Shown: positions 1-13,400 of the stretch, piece by piece
Numbering within the stretch: position 1 is the stretch's first letter
How the letters are laid out: each line of letters begins with the position of its first letter
Source of the DNA: Tubiluchus corallicola
Taxonomy: Eukaryota; Priapulida; Priapulimorpha; Priapulimorphida; Tubiluchidae
NCBI GenBank assembly: GCA_030141605.1
Contig: JAQGDQ010000521.1
Coordinates: forward strand, 27,870-91,869
Direction: 5' to 3'
Length of the DNA: 64,000 nt
Position numbers and translations under genes: made by a program
Notes under the pieces: generated by a model
What the model was told of the DNA's origin: nothing
Database searches by the model: none
The model's input: the letters and a program-made list of their open reading frames with translations, nothing else

Positions 1-1495
1 GTATTCTTAAATAATTGCACATACGAATTAATTTATTTCTAAAATTCATTTAAATCCTTTGCAGTGCATACTAAGGTTGTGATGAGTGATAACTCGTACT
101 TTTATAGAAGTAATATACTACAACCATCGGCCAATAAATTCAGTCTGTTAATTGGGTCAAAATACTTTCATCCCAAAGTGAGTCTTTTAAGTGGTACCTA
201 CTGTAATAGAAAGTCAATAAAAATAGCAGGAAGTTTCACTTAAAGGTGAAATTTGGACCAGGAGGTGACACATTAATTTACTTAGCACTGTGAGAATTTG
301 AACATCCTCATTAGTTGTCCGCACACTGAAATACCGCTTAGACGGAAAGCATTTTTCGTCACTTATTTTTCCGAAGCATTTTTGGGCCCACTCATAATTT
401 GGTCGACTGTGCAAGTACTCAGCTACAAATGTAGCAATGGACTAAATGTCACCTGATTAATACATGCCTACAATGTAAAACTACTCAGCTTCTGAAAATC
501 TGTAAATTGCACTCTGCGATGAAGATTTTGGATGTTCGAAGGGATGTATCTAAGAAAACAAATAAGGTGGAAGTAGTTCTGACACTTCCATTATGAAATT
601 GAGGTGCAATTTATCCAGAATGCACATTTTCAGCTTCATACAGCATTTAAAAGAAAACTGGACGATTGTTTAGACTCAATCTCATTTTAATTTACTGTCC
701 AAAATATACATTTTCTTGCCTATAAAAGTTAACAATTGTTCCTTATATTTGAATAATTAGCTTAGAAAGTTAATTAACGGCAACCGAACACAGCTATTGC
801 TTACGTCAGAAACTAACCACAGTTTGTGCAATGGTAGGCATCTTCCCTTGCACGCCAAGCACATTTGCATAAGTGTTACAGTACTGTTTAAACGCATGAT
901 GTCACGAAAAATGGGTTTTACATCATATGACGCCATGAAACTAACACAGCAGTTCATGATTATGGTTATCACGGTACCGCCTTCTATTTGTCGGCCACGC
1001 GAATGTGACAAAAAGGCGCCGCTGCCAATCTTAGTAGATTCACTGAGCCGCGCGCAGCTTTGAAAGTTTAACGAAATTTGAGTATCCGAGGTAATTATTA
1101 TTTAATCTAAGCTTTGATTTAAAATAAGCTATTGTAGTTTTCAATATTTTAGAGCATTCTTTATTCTGAACTCGTGTTTATACAATCATCCGGTTTTCCT
1201 TTAAAACATACAACATTTAAACATGCTAAAAATGTAAATTGGGCACCCGCGAGTAAAAATAAATGAACGCTTTGTTTTAAAAAATTAATAAGTCAAGAGC
1301 TAGGAGTTCGATTCTAACAGAGCAAGTGTTTTTAAATAGTTATAGAGCCATCGTGTTTTTGCTTAGTTGGCACTTATAACTTAACGAAGTTCATTGAAAT
1401 TAAATGTGGCTTCAATTAAGCAGTACACAGATTACAGATTTTCTATGTTCAATTGTACATTGCCTATATAGAAATTTGTACTGTTTATTTCTTAG
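1..1495. other. 5' flank of the RPGRIP1L-like gene, no supported exon
   Basis: AT-rich sequence upstream of the first recognisable RPGRIP1L exon. A CpG-richer patch at about 980-1060 could belong to a promoter or 5' UTR, and a donor-like GAG|GTAATT lies at 1088-1096. Joining that donor to the exon at 1496 gives no open start: in the required phase a TAA sits at 1069-1071 and no ATG follows it. The first coding exon must end with a single base of a codon and is either hidden here or left of the window. Overlapping ORFs on both strands at 757-1063 look like chance. Confidence 0.5.
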
Positions 1496-4400
1496 ATGTG
1501 TTGACTAAGGGTTTAGTCCAACAACGCAGTGTTGTCACCAAGCTTGACAGAAAGGACTTGGAAGATCGTTTTCTTACTTTGTACGAGGAAAACCTTCTCT
1601 TGAAAAAGCATGCTCGTAACCAAGAGGATAAAATCAAGCGGTTTGTATATTTACGAATGCGTAGCCTATTACATTATCTCTTACATAATCACCAAAACAT
1701 ATCCTATCACTGTTGAACAATAAAATGCAAAAATCAAAAATTATTTTTTCATTTTAAAATAAATCCGAATCTGTAACCAATTTAAGCAACAGGTTTCCCA
1801 GTGTAGAAAACATATTTTACCATTGAAGTAGCAATATAGCAGAATTAGATATATGATTCGACCCTTTTCCCAATGTGTTATTTGCACCAAGACCTCTCAT
1901 CTTTAGTTTTAGGTTCACGTGAAATAACTTGCTTAACAATGAGTCCGCTGTCAGCCTCGTATGTTTAATGTTATGATTTTGTATTAAGCCAAGACAGGCA
2001 GAATTATGGCAGTTTTCTTCAACTTAAGCATATATTAAAATTATCGAAACTAGTTAAATTATTTTACGTATTGTTAAATTCTTTTTTTTTGTTTCAATAT
2101 TTGCATATATGCTGCTTTTCTATCCTTGTATGGTTACTATTTTTGTTATATTTTCAACTTTTTGATTTTCTAGTGAGTTTTCATCATTCGTGTGTTATTC
2201 CCCAATGCCATGCAGAAGCATAAGCCAATAACTTACAGAAAATTCTGTCAAATGCAGTGTGCAGTGTTAGAATCTGATCGTTGTGCTAGTTTGTTAATAA
2301 ATTTCTAACTATGTTTGTATTTTTCAACGTTTTTGGTTACTTTCTGGAAATATTTTTGTTTACTTGATGTTTTGTAATGCAAATTGATAGGATGGCCACA
2401 AAGTTGTTGCGGTTAGTAAAAGATAGAAAAAAGATGGATCTGCAAACCGGAAGTGGAGGTGGAAAGAGGGACGTGGAAATGGAAGAACACATAGAAAATC
2501 TGCAATCTAAAATTCGTCAGCTGACACAGCAAAATAATCAGCTAAAAGATAAGGTGTCTATTGTGTTATAATGTTAACTTTAGTTTTAACCTTATCTCTG
2601 TATGTTATATTTTTAACTTCCCAGTTCAGTTTCAGACTCATAAAATTAATGAAATAGATTAAAAGTTAAAGATTAAAGTGTTTTTTTAATTGTTAGTAAT
2701 TTGATTCCCAACACAAAATTTTAACACTGAATAGCAGTAGACTGCTCTTGAATGTGATTAATTGAACATAAATAATTAATTAATTATTAATCACCTCAAA
2801 GCATCACTGAAATTAGAAGAATGAAACTGCTTACATTCATGTACATACTTGATTTGAGCGTAGATTAGATTTATTAGAAAGACTGGATGAGACTTTGGTT
2901 GTTCAGTAACTGTGTATATTTAATTCTAATAGTGGTTGCTTTCGACCTTTTGTTTGGTACATTTGTTTCTAAGTAATCTACCCTATTAAATATTGAAAAG
3001 GCGCATACCATTTTTTCAAGAATTACATACCTGAAAAAACTATTATCATTGAAACATAATTTCACGTTTGTGCTCTAGTTCTTCGCTGTTGCATGTATTT
3101 CGACATTCACTAATTAGATGGGCACTAGCGCCTCTCGGAATTGCACTGCACAAACAACAGGTGCTGTACCTCCCAGTTCAAAGATGTTTAGTCGTGACAT
3201 AGTGCACATGTTTGAGTGCTCATGCGTGAGCACAGCAGTAAACTTGAAATTTGAATTTTAAATTTAAAGTTTGTCGAGTTTTCTAACATCACACTAAATA
3301 TTATATATTTGCACTGTACTTCAATTTTCACTTTCGCACACACGTGCAACACTCTTATAAATTGTTTGTGCTGTCGAAAATTGTGTTCATTTGCGATATA
3401 ATCACTAGTTTTTAACATATTAATAATTAATTATCAGAAACGCTTTCGCATTATTATAGGTTTTAAAATGATTACTTTTTACCATACTTCAGAATGTGGT
3501 AGGATGCGAATAATCATCCTGCTTTCCTTTAAATATGACTTATATTTAGGTGTAAATGACATTAAGCTGGCTTTTAAATTTTTTTAAAGTGACCACTGAC
3601 CAGTGTATGAAGTATTATTTTTTAATATTAACAATACATTTATAATCAGGGTCAGATTATAGGGCATGTGGTACCTAAGCCCAAAAAAAAGATGGGCCTG
3701 GACAGATTTTTTTAGGACGGTACGCCAGTCAACGAAATTAAGTTTTTAAGTTCATTGTTTCTGAATTACCATTGGAAGGATTTTCAGTAAGCTATTTACT
3801 TTGAATGCTGTTAAAATATGTTTTATATTTTTTCTAGTTGATGGTTGCTAAGCAACAGCTTGACTCAGCTTCTAATCGTGCAACTTTGTACAGTCATCTT
3901 CCTGCTAGAGTCAACACGGTAGTCTCTTAATTTCAATTCACGATTAGTGTATTAATAATAATGTTTTGCAAATTAGCTTAATTTTTAAACACTATACTTA
4001 ATGTTTAGTGAGAAAGCCCAGTGGTCCTTAGGTAAGAAACCACTGTCCAATAAGAGGTAAGCGTCTTGATGATATACCATCTTCATAGCAAAGTAGCAAA
4101 GTGGACTACAAAAGACATCCAATGATTTTTAATTTTTATCATTAAAATATATTTATTTAGTTTTCAGAAGTCTATGCCTATTAAAGCTAAGACGAAAGAG
4201 ATGTTAGTTTGAGAATTTGGGGCATTTTTGAGTTTCTATAAGTATGTAAATGTTACTAAATTAGATAACTACTCCATGCATTTTCAACTGTGATGTGTTT
4301 TTGCAGGGACGAGCAAAAGCTCCATTGCAGCCTCGTTTGCTGAAAGGGATGCGAGTAGCTGGCAAGCATCATAAACCAGTGAGACGTTCACCATCACCTG

Positions 4401-7400
4401 TCTTGTCTAAATATGGTGAAACGGATGCGGTTCGGCTGGAAAATCGAAATTTGTAAGCTTATTTAGTTGAATGTATCGAAGTACTTTTCAAAACATTGTA
4501 CGTAGACTGCAGAGTGCTTTAAAATTTCTAATTATTTCATAAGTGAGTGTTCTGTTGTGCATTTGGTAAGACTTAGGATTGTATCAAGTTTGTTTTTTTT
4601 GCCTTTGTAACAAAAAATTTCTATAGCAAATGCTTTTCTTTTTGAATAATAATTTTATTTTTTTCTAAACAGGGAGGATCTAAATGCTGGATTACAAGAG
4701 CAGATGCAGAAGTATGAAGAAGAGATAGCAAGTTTACGTGAAGAGGTACTTGCAGGCTTAAAATTCTTTATTGCATGCTTTTTTAAATATGGAAGATGCT
4801 GTTTAGTTTTTCTACCCATTTTTCCTTTCAGAAAATTAATATTTTGATGTTTCTTGTAATTTTGCTGAAGTATAAATAGAAGATGAATTTTTCTTGTTCA
4901 AATGTAATTTCTTGCTTACAAATTTGAAACCTAATAAGAACTACTGCATTGTTTGTTAACTGATTTTTGGATAATCAGTCACAAGTATAAACCAGTGTTT
5001 ATTGTGCATTTAAGCTAATTGGTTAATTTTTGCATCGTACACATGAAGGAGATATGGTACTTTGCAGAGAGTGCGAGATCGAACATAGTCAGAACATAGT
5101 TGATTATTATTTTTTGTTTCAAAAGGTAACCGTTCACATACTTATTAACCGTTACCTTGACTGCACTTTCATCAATTTTAACGTTCAACTTTGTGAGTGG
5201 CACACTGAGCTATTACAGTTGGCAAAGTTGAACACTTTCTATTATTTAATTTTGTTTACAGCTCAAGGAAAGGCAGTTCACTTATGATGTGGAGTTGCAA
5301 AACTTAAAAGCAGGACGAACAAACGAGTCTAAGTACGCTTCAATTTTTAGTCTGAAATTTGTCTTGATCTGATAAAATTTATCTTATTGACTTTGATCCG
5401 GATTCTTTTGTGCTTATAAACAAATAGCCATATAATATTTATAGTGCTACAACTGAATTTTACTTTCAAGGCTATAAGTGTATTACTATAATTATTCATT
5501 AGTCTATGCATCGCCAGCTCTGTTTGTTATTTCACTGTGAATTACTTTGGTTTGTGTCTGCCATACTTGCAGCCTAGCATTTGTTACCTGCTATTTTTAT
5601 TGTGCAGGTATGATTCGCACGAAAATATTGAATTAGTTCGCTTACAGAGAGAACTAAGGGAGAAGGGGAGTAAGCTGGTGCAGTTGGAAGCTCAGTATGC
5701 GAATTTAGAGGAGGTATGTTGACAATTAATTGTCAATTTCATTGTAATTCGGAATTTTTAGCGTATTTTGTAATAAGGTTGTTTTAATTATTTTTCAGTC
5801 TACTTTCAGTGTATACTTGTATTAGTATACATTACAAAAAAAATATCTACTTTTTGTTAGGTTCATGTACCATCTGCCATACGCTCCATGAACCAGTGTA
5901 CACAGACAACAGACATAGTTAAATACATTCTTGGCGGAGGGAAAACAGGAGACTTAAAAACATTTTTAAAAAAATAAGAGTTTAGCAATTACATTTAATT
6001 GGTATTTTTTTAAATTCCTGGAGCCGCATACTGATTATGTAATGATTACATTATTTTTATAACTGTATGAGTTTTGTTACAGAGCTTTCGAGCAGCTAAA
6101 ACAAGTCACGAAGCACTGCTATCTGAACTTAGTCAAGTGAATCAGAAGTTAAAAGAAGAAGAAGCAAAGTGCTTCCGACTGGAAAATAGACAAAAATCTG
6201 ACGCGGGCATCGGGACAAAAATTAAAGAGGTTTGATTGACAGTTGATGAACAGGCTGTTAGCTCTTCTATTTTTGGATTTTTACTGACTGTTATGTGCAT
6301 GCAGATTGTCGTACATTTTTTTCTATGGCCATGTTTTTAATGTGCCAATAAGGGAGCAAGTTTAGTATTTACTTGTAGTTCGTAGCAAAATTTACAACTA
6401 GGCTTAAAAATTTTATTATTGAGTGCCCACTTAATTAAACACTTTTAGCTGATTTAAAATTTGTATTATTTTCTCCTTTTTTACTACTTTACAGAATTTG
6501 CAATTGTAATCTACTTTTAATTATTTATCTGTTATTGGTTTAATCAATAGATTTAAGAGAATTGTATACTGCTCATTGTATAAGGATTGCAAGATTTTAC
6601 CAATTTGAAAGTTTTTCGTTCAATTGCTGGACTTGGATATTCTAATTTTCTCTGCCAGTATAATAATTATGTTTTTCTGTGAGGTTCTATATGAAGATAT
6701 GATTTACTGCTTTAAAAGTAACTCATTTCAGTGTTAGTGTTATTGCCAGTGTTATTGCCAGTTTTTCCGAGACGTGATCCTTTCATGTTTGTTTTAATTA
6801 TCTATCTCTTATATTAATATTCTTGCTTTATATATAAGATTCGAGGCTGCAGCCCGGACGAGGGCACCATTTACGGCGATCTTATATCAAACGAAAGGTC
6901 TCGATCTAGTGTCGTCTCATTGATGGTTTATTTTTCGAATCGGGCCCACCGGGAGGAAAGGGGGGCAAAAATTTAATTATTATTTTTATATTGATGTCTT
7001 TTTGCCAGAAAATGTTCTCATGTAATTTACCTGTTTCACCCAGCTAGAGGCACAGATATTTGATCTGAAAAGGGAGAATAAGATCTTGAGCGAGGCTAAT
7101 GACAGACTGGTGAATAGTGCGTTCGATGTGGAGCGTGAACGCCAACACATTGCAAGAGAAAATGAGCTTAAATTGCAAATTGCACAGCTAGAAGCTACAC
7201 TAAAGGCCGACCTATCTGAGAAGAATGCTGTGGTTGACAAGCTTGTCGGAGAAAGAGGTTATATTTGTAGATTTGTTACATATTAAATGTTTTTGTTTGT
7301 AATTTCTAAATTTCGGAAGTACTCATATATTATTTACTATAATTACTATAATAACTGGTGACAAAAGTCTGTCCATTTTCTTCAAAACATAAGTATGTCG

Positions 7401-10400
7401 ATAATTGTTTTAATATTTAAGTTTATTTATTCACAAAACCTGAAAAATATTGGAAATAAGTTGAAATAAAGAAACTGGCTCTTGTTGAAGGAATCTTGTT
7501 TTAATTAAAAATGGCAAATGATGCCAGTTTATTGAAAAATTGTGACTTGTGAATGAAATAAGCTTATGTGATGATTTTCAGCAATCTCGATTTATGTATT
7601 TTTTAAGTAAATTTTAGTTATAATTGTATTACTTTATAGATGAGTTAGAAGCAGCAAAAGCTGAACTGAGACAACTGCGAGTTCAACACTATACATTAAA
7701 AGAACAACATGATGAACTGAAAGAAAAACTTGGATTCTTTACTAAAGTTTGTTTTTCATCAGTTTTTTTTTGTAAATGATTAGGCTTCCGCAAATAGGTG
7801 ATTATTCAAGGTGATGATAGGCAATGATAGGCTACTGTTTATGCTTGTGTTTTAGTTCTTGAATGCTGTAGCAGCTTCAATCAAGCCGCAAACATCATGT
7901 TGAGTAGGACCTGCCAGTGAATGCGGGATTCCGGCTTGCAATGTGCCAGAATGTATTAAGAAAGAAATAACTGCACTGTACTGAATTCCGCCATTCTATT
8001 CTACACTATCATTGTAGTAATTATGTGAAAACTGTATTGCGCCATGAATATATTCACTTGTACTGTCACTTATACATTTATTTTTAGGATAGTGCAGTAG
8101 AATGGGGTGAACTAGAAGAAGCTCTTGTTTTGGTAAAGCAGAAGAAACAATCTGAACCACAGGAATTAGACTTCCTGGAGAAAATTAGGGAAGAAAAAGC
8201 AACAGGTAAAAATTAAGATGTATGCAGTAGCATTTTAGAAAAACATGGCATTAAGCAAAACGTTGCTAAACGAAGCCATCGCTTTCATAAGCAATGATAT
8301 GAAAGGACTGAGTTACGTTCCTGAAGGAAAGAAATCATCAGATAGCTTCTGTAGCTTATTGCTCTTTACCATATGTTCACCATTTAATAATTATGCACGT
8401 CTCTTTACTTAGCGTTTTGGCTTTGCTTTAACCAGCTTCTTGCTGTAAAAGTAATTGTTCTGTGTAGCTGTTGCTCTTTAATGCCATGACCCGGCGGCAC
8501 TGCTAATTAGATGTTCTGCCACAAAAAGTTAGTCCCAAAAATTCAGCCGTGATTCATTAATCGCTTTGATTTTTGAATACAGTTAATTGTTCACCTAATT
8601 CAAATGGCTACAGGATTATGCGATACATGTCTAATGTTCTAATATTGAGGGAAATGCCAACAATAGTTTTTTTAAAATGTGGGAACTTTAATTTTGATTA
8701 GCTGCAGCCTTTTTATAAAGAACAGAATTATAGTGCATAAAGTAGTGAAAAAAAATTGTTGAAAAGAAATGCCCATCTTTAAGTGTGCAAAAAGGCGTCA
8801 AGTAGTCAGCAAGATTTCGCTAAACAGAGAGTCGTTAAGCCAGAACTTACTCTGTCTGGTCAGACTTCAAATTTGAACGTGAGAGTTTGAATTTCCGAGT
8901 TTTGCAAAGTGCTTTTGTAATGTGATATATGAGCAATACTGAATTTTGAGGCAAACTTTATGCGCTGTGTACGTAAGTTTGCTGACACTGGCATTTTAAC
9001 CAGTTTTCTGTATGATGAGTCTCATAGTAATATTTTAGTGTTGTTTAAGTGTTTCATCTAGAAACAGGTAACTCGTGTTAACTTGTATTAACAATGGACC
9101 ATGTATTTGGCAGATTTGAATAAAGTGATTACTGAACTGCAAGCCGATCATGCAGAAACTGTGAACGAGTTAGAGAAGACGCGTAACATGCTACTAATCC
9201 AGCATAAAATCAATAGAGATTACCAGCAAGAGGTAGGTTTTAAGTCTTGTAGTGTGAACTAAACCGTGCTTTCACTCGGTCTTAGCCCGAGTTTTCACCC
9301 AGTTCAAACTCACTTTGCCCTTCAGGCTGTACTACATCATATGAGAATGCAATCTGAAGTCATGCTCAGTATGAAAAATGTACCAGGACTTCTGTGGTGT
9401 TGATCTTTTGACCTCGGAAGTGACAGTTTCGTGTATGAGAATGAATCGTTATTGGGGAATTTCGATAAGATCAGAAATTGAAAAGAAAAATGGCCACGTA
9501 TAATAACATAGTGAATTTAATGTGGATTCACAATTTACTATGTTCCTATATGTGGCATTTTTTAGCTTTTCAGCTTCTGATAATAATAAGAATTATTGCT
9601 TAAAATTTCGTTATAAGACTTATAAAATTGGTCATGTTTGTCTGCAAGGTATACTTTTTATGAGGCATCCTTCAGCCTTCCTAACTATTGTGCACACATG
9701 CATACATCTGTGAGTTTAACTGCTGCATTTTGCATGAATGCAACTATGTGAATTAGGTATTGAAGGTATTGGCTAAAGCTAAACAAGCCATTTAAATAAC
9801 TGTAACCACACGTAGTTAAATGTGTTCAATTTGCGTAGGTTATTAACACATCTAAGAAAATGGAAGACCAGAAGCATGAGTATGAACTTAAGCTACAGGA
9901 GTATGCTCAACTGTTGGATACGCGAGCTGCTAGAATTAAAGTGAGCGTTGTCTGACGAACATTTTTAACAAAGCTATCAGAACTGTGTCGAAAACGTTAT
10001 GTTTTTAACTGATTTTTTACAAATCTAAAAATTTCATTTTATTAAAATTCAGTGTCTTAGTGTTTTATTTTAAGACAGATTATTTAAAGTTCAGACGATT
10101 TGTTTACAGTTCAGAGATAAAATCTCTTCATGATGTCAACTCATAAATGTTTTTGATTTGATATTCTATGAGTCCTAGTAACTGAGTTGTTTTTGTAAAT
10201 GATGATAAGAAAATTCTCTAGCTGAGTAGATTTTGTTTTGCTGTTGTTGTAGAAGCTGGAGAGGCAACTTCACGACATTGCGTATGGGACCCGTCCTGTG
10301 AATGTACAAGATATTGAACCGGTAAGCTTGGTTAAGGTGATGAGTGTCTGCTAATCTTTTTTTTTGGTAAATATTTTTTGTTGTATTGCATGAAAGTCGT

Positions 10401-13400
10401 TTCTTATTTTCTTTCTGATTGGCTGATTCCATCAATGTGCTACAATGAATGTTTTTCTTCCTGTTAAAATAATGTCATATTACACATATCATTTGATGAA
10501 ATCCTTGTAGCAAAGGCTTTTATGCTCAAACTGTCCGTTCCTGTAGAAGACATGGTTTTTCTGGACTTGCATTTTATATTAGACCAAAAAATTGCATTTG
10601 GCTAACATAGGTGTTTGTTTGATTTTTTTATTCCAGGTTGGTGAAGTGGAGGATATTGATGAGACTTTAGAACTTCATAGAGGGGAAAACTTGTTAGAAA
10701 TACACATAACCAATGTAAGAATTAGCTCATACGTGAAGTTTTTTTTTTCAGGAGAAATGGGTTATAAATGCCACTTGTCTAGTTAAAAATTAATGTGTGT
10801 TTGTATACTAGGCTGCTTTCACTCCAGAAGGATTAAAAGCTATGGGTGATGGTGAACCGTCTACATTCCTCACATGGGAGTTCTACGATTTTGAGATGCA
10901 GTCAACACCTGTGCTAAAACACAACAGGTTTGACCACACTTTTTTTATAATTCATGGTTTATGTTTCTATATGACTAGTTCAACTATTGAAAACCATAAG
11001 GTTAGTGCTACAAATGTTTGCAAGGAAGACTAGACACAAAAATTTCTACCCGCATAAATTTCAGCTAACTGTGCCAAGTATATGCGTTAGTGATTAGCTT
11101 TTGAGAGACACTGTCTTTTTTTGTCACGTCTCCTCCCTAGGACTGAAACTACTGCTCGTAGTACAGTTTTGCCCACCCACTAGTATGACAGTAGGTGCTG
11201 ATATAAATGTGTAGGCTCTTGTATAGACTGGTAAATGGGGACAGTATTATTATTAATAACATAGCGCATTTGTTGGTATTGTCGTGAAATGAATCTGTAA
11301 TTTTCTAACAATCTTTAACATGCGTAATTCACTTGGAATAGTGTGCAGAAATATCACTTCGCAAACAAGGCTTTTAGGTCAATTCACAAAAATTTAGCTT
11401 GCTGTTTTTTCTAGTTTACAGTTCTCCACAGTGTCACTGTATATTGCAAGCATTGTATAACTCTGATTTTTGCGGGTTTTTTTATGATGAAGTTTCACCT
11501 TTTCACAAAAGACAAAACACGAAACGAAAAGTGCTTTGTGCCTGTGTTCTTGCATATTATCGTGTAAAACTTGCATTATTTTCAATTTTGTTCACAAAGT
11601 TGGTACAAGTTTGGATTTGCTGGATATCTAGTAGATGAACCTGCATTTAGTGTTGCACTATTTTGTGTATTTTAAGCTGTTTTCAAACTGGAAAGTTTTC
11701 TGTCACAAGAATTCTGTCTGACAGCAAACTGGCTCATGCAAACGTCTTTGAGAGCTACTGTCGGCGAGAAATTGCACATTCCTTGACCGCTGCTTCGAGT
11801 TCATTACTAGTGTGAATGAATGTCTCTGTGGTTTATTGCCAGCAGATATCGACCGTCTCGCAGTGAATAGAAATGATATCTACAAGCTGCAGTAGTGACA
11901 AGCAACTTGCTTATGGTGATTTCTGTGTAGTCCGTGTACTGCTGCAATGTCTGTTGCGAAAATTGCTCCACTAGCTATTCGAGAATAACTTGCAGCAGAT
12001 TTTGCTGTTTGCTTGAACCTGCGTGCAATTTTCATAGGCAGAAAATGCCAGTCTGAACGTGCCGTTATTTTGTGCGATTTTTATTTTTTGAGAAAAAATT
12101 GAATTGCGACAGACAAATATCAGAATAATGCATTGTCCGATGTAATAATAAGTTAGAAAAGTTTTATCTAGTGGTTTCGAAATAAGTACTTTCTCAGTTA
12201 ACTTGTATGATTCCAATTACTAGAGAACGACTTTGGTCTATATATTGTTAATATTAGCCCTCATGGTGACCCAGCTCTGTGTTTGTCCATTTGAGCACTG
12301 GAGAGCTTTTCTCATTTAGTCAGAACATGAGGCAAGTCTGTTTTCTCAGATAATAGGTTCAACTTTAGCCGAAATGCATTCGAATTACAACTGTTGATGT
12401 GAACTGTTAATTTTTTTTTTATTTTCCATTATTTTAGACCAGAGTATGACTTTACCTCACGCTATGTTGTCAAAGTCGACGATTTCTTTCTTGCCTACCT
12501 ACAAAAGGTAATGATTTTGCACTTCTAATTCATTTGTTGCAACTAATTGAAAATCGTATTCTCTGCACATTGTGTAAGTACCGCACTGGTTCTTGCTGCC
12601 ATTGTTCATATATGTATCAAGTACAGTAGTCCCCACTTAATAAACTCACTTTGGAGTGGAAGTGTTTTGACTCATTTAAGTAACTGCTCTCTTAGCCGAT
12701 GGGTGTAGTATTACTAGTATAGAAGTATGAATAATCATACTTCAACTTAGTATGTACTACAACGGTGGTGAGAACTTAAAATGTTAGATCTTTATACTTC
12801 TGCTCTATGTTTCATAATTAACACTACGCTCTTAGTTGGTCTATAATGTTTGCACTTGTAACGTCGCATATAATACTGGCAGATCACTGCCGCTGGATCG
12901 CTGGTGTAACAGTAACAGTTAAGTGACTAAACATACTGTGAAAAGCAGCAAGAGCTTCAAAAGGAAACTGCTAGGCAATTGATTAGAAGTTTAGCTGCCA
13001 TAAATTCTTTAGCAACGTGGTCAATTTTGGATTTTTTGAATAGGAGCGGCCCATGCCGGACATTTTTGAATCAATTAAGTATCTGATTCTACAAACCATG
13101 AGTTTAATTAATGGCACCTAATGTGTAAAAATACTGCTTCATAAATTACTCACATAAGTTAGTAAAAAGAAACTTGTTTATCCTCTCTTTAGCATATTTG
13201 CTTGTAAGTTTATGGTTGTTTTATTTTACCATTAAAACAATCAGGTAAGTTCAATATTGTATTGTGTACATACCATATACTTCTTCAGAGGCTCAGAGCA
13301 ATATTATCTGTCTAATACATTATTAGTGTTATATGGTTTGAATCTTAACAACGTAAATCGTTATGATGATGCCTTTTCAGATGTTTAGATTACTCATTGC

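Larger units (their letters stand above)
1496..10321 (+). other. RPGRIP1L: RPGRIP1L coiled-coil region (exons 1-14)
   Basis: Fourteen short exons encode about 550 residues rich in Glu, Lys, Gln and Leu with heptad-like spacing, for example the [19 protein letters not shown] block in exon 9 and the LEKTRNML block in exon 12. The family's coiled coil (SMC-like in RPGRIP1/RPGRIP1L) mediates self-association and transition-zone binding. A basic, Pro-containing stretch in exon 4 (4307-4452) interrupts the coil at the position where the vertebrate proteins are also poorly conserved. Confidence 0.85.

Noticed and set aside
214-414. 66-codon minus-strand ORF with KCFGKISDEKCFPSKRYFSV
   Set aside because: Amino-acid composition looks plausible for an exon and an ACAG acceptor-like site precedes it, but no partner exon or family match could be found, so it was not called.
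757-1063. Overlapping 84- and 88-codon ORFs on both strands
   Set aside because: Antisense to each other, no family features, and the plus-strand one does not join in phase to the first RPGRIP1L exon.
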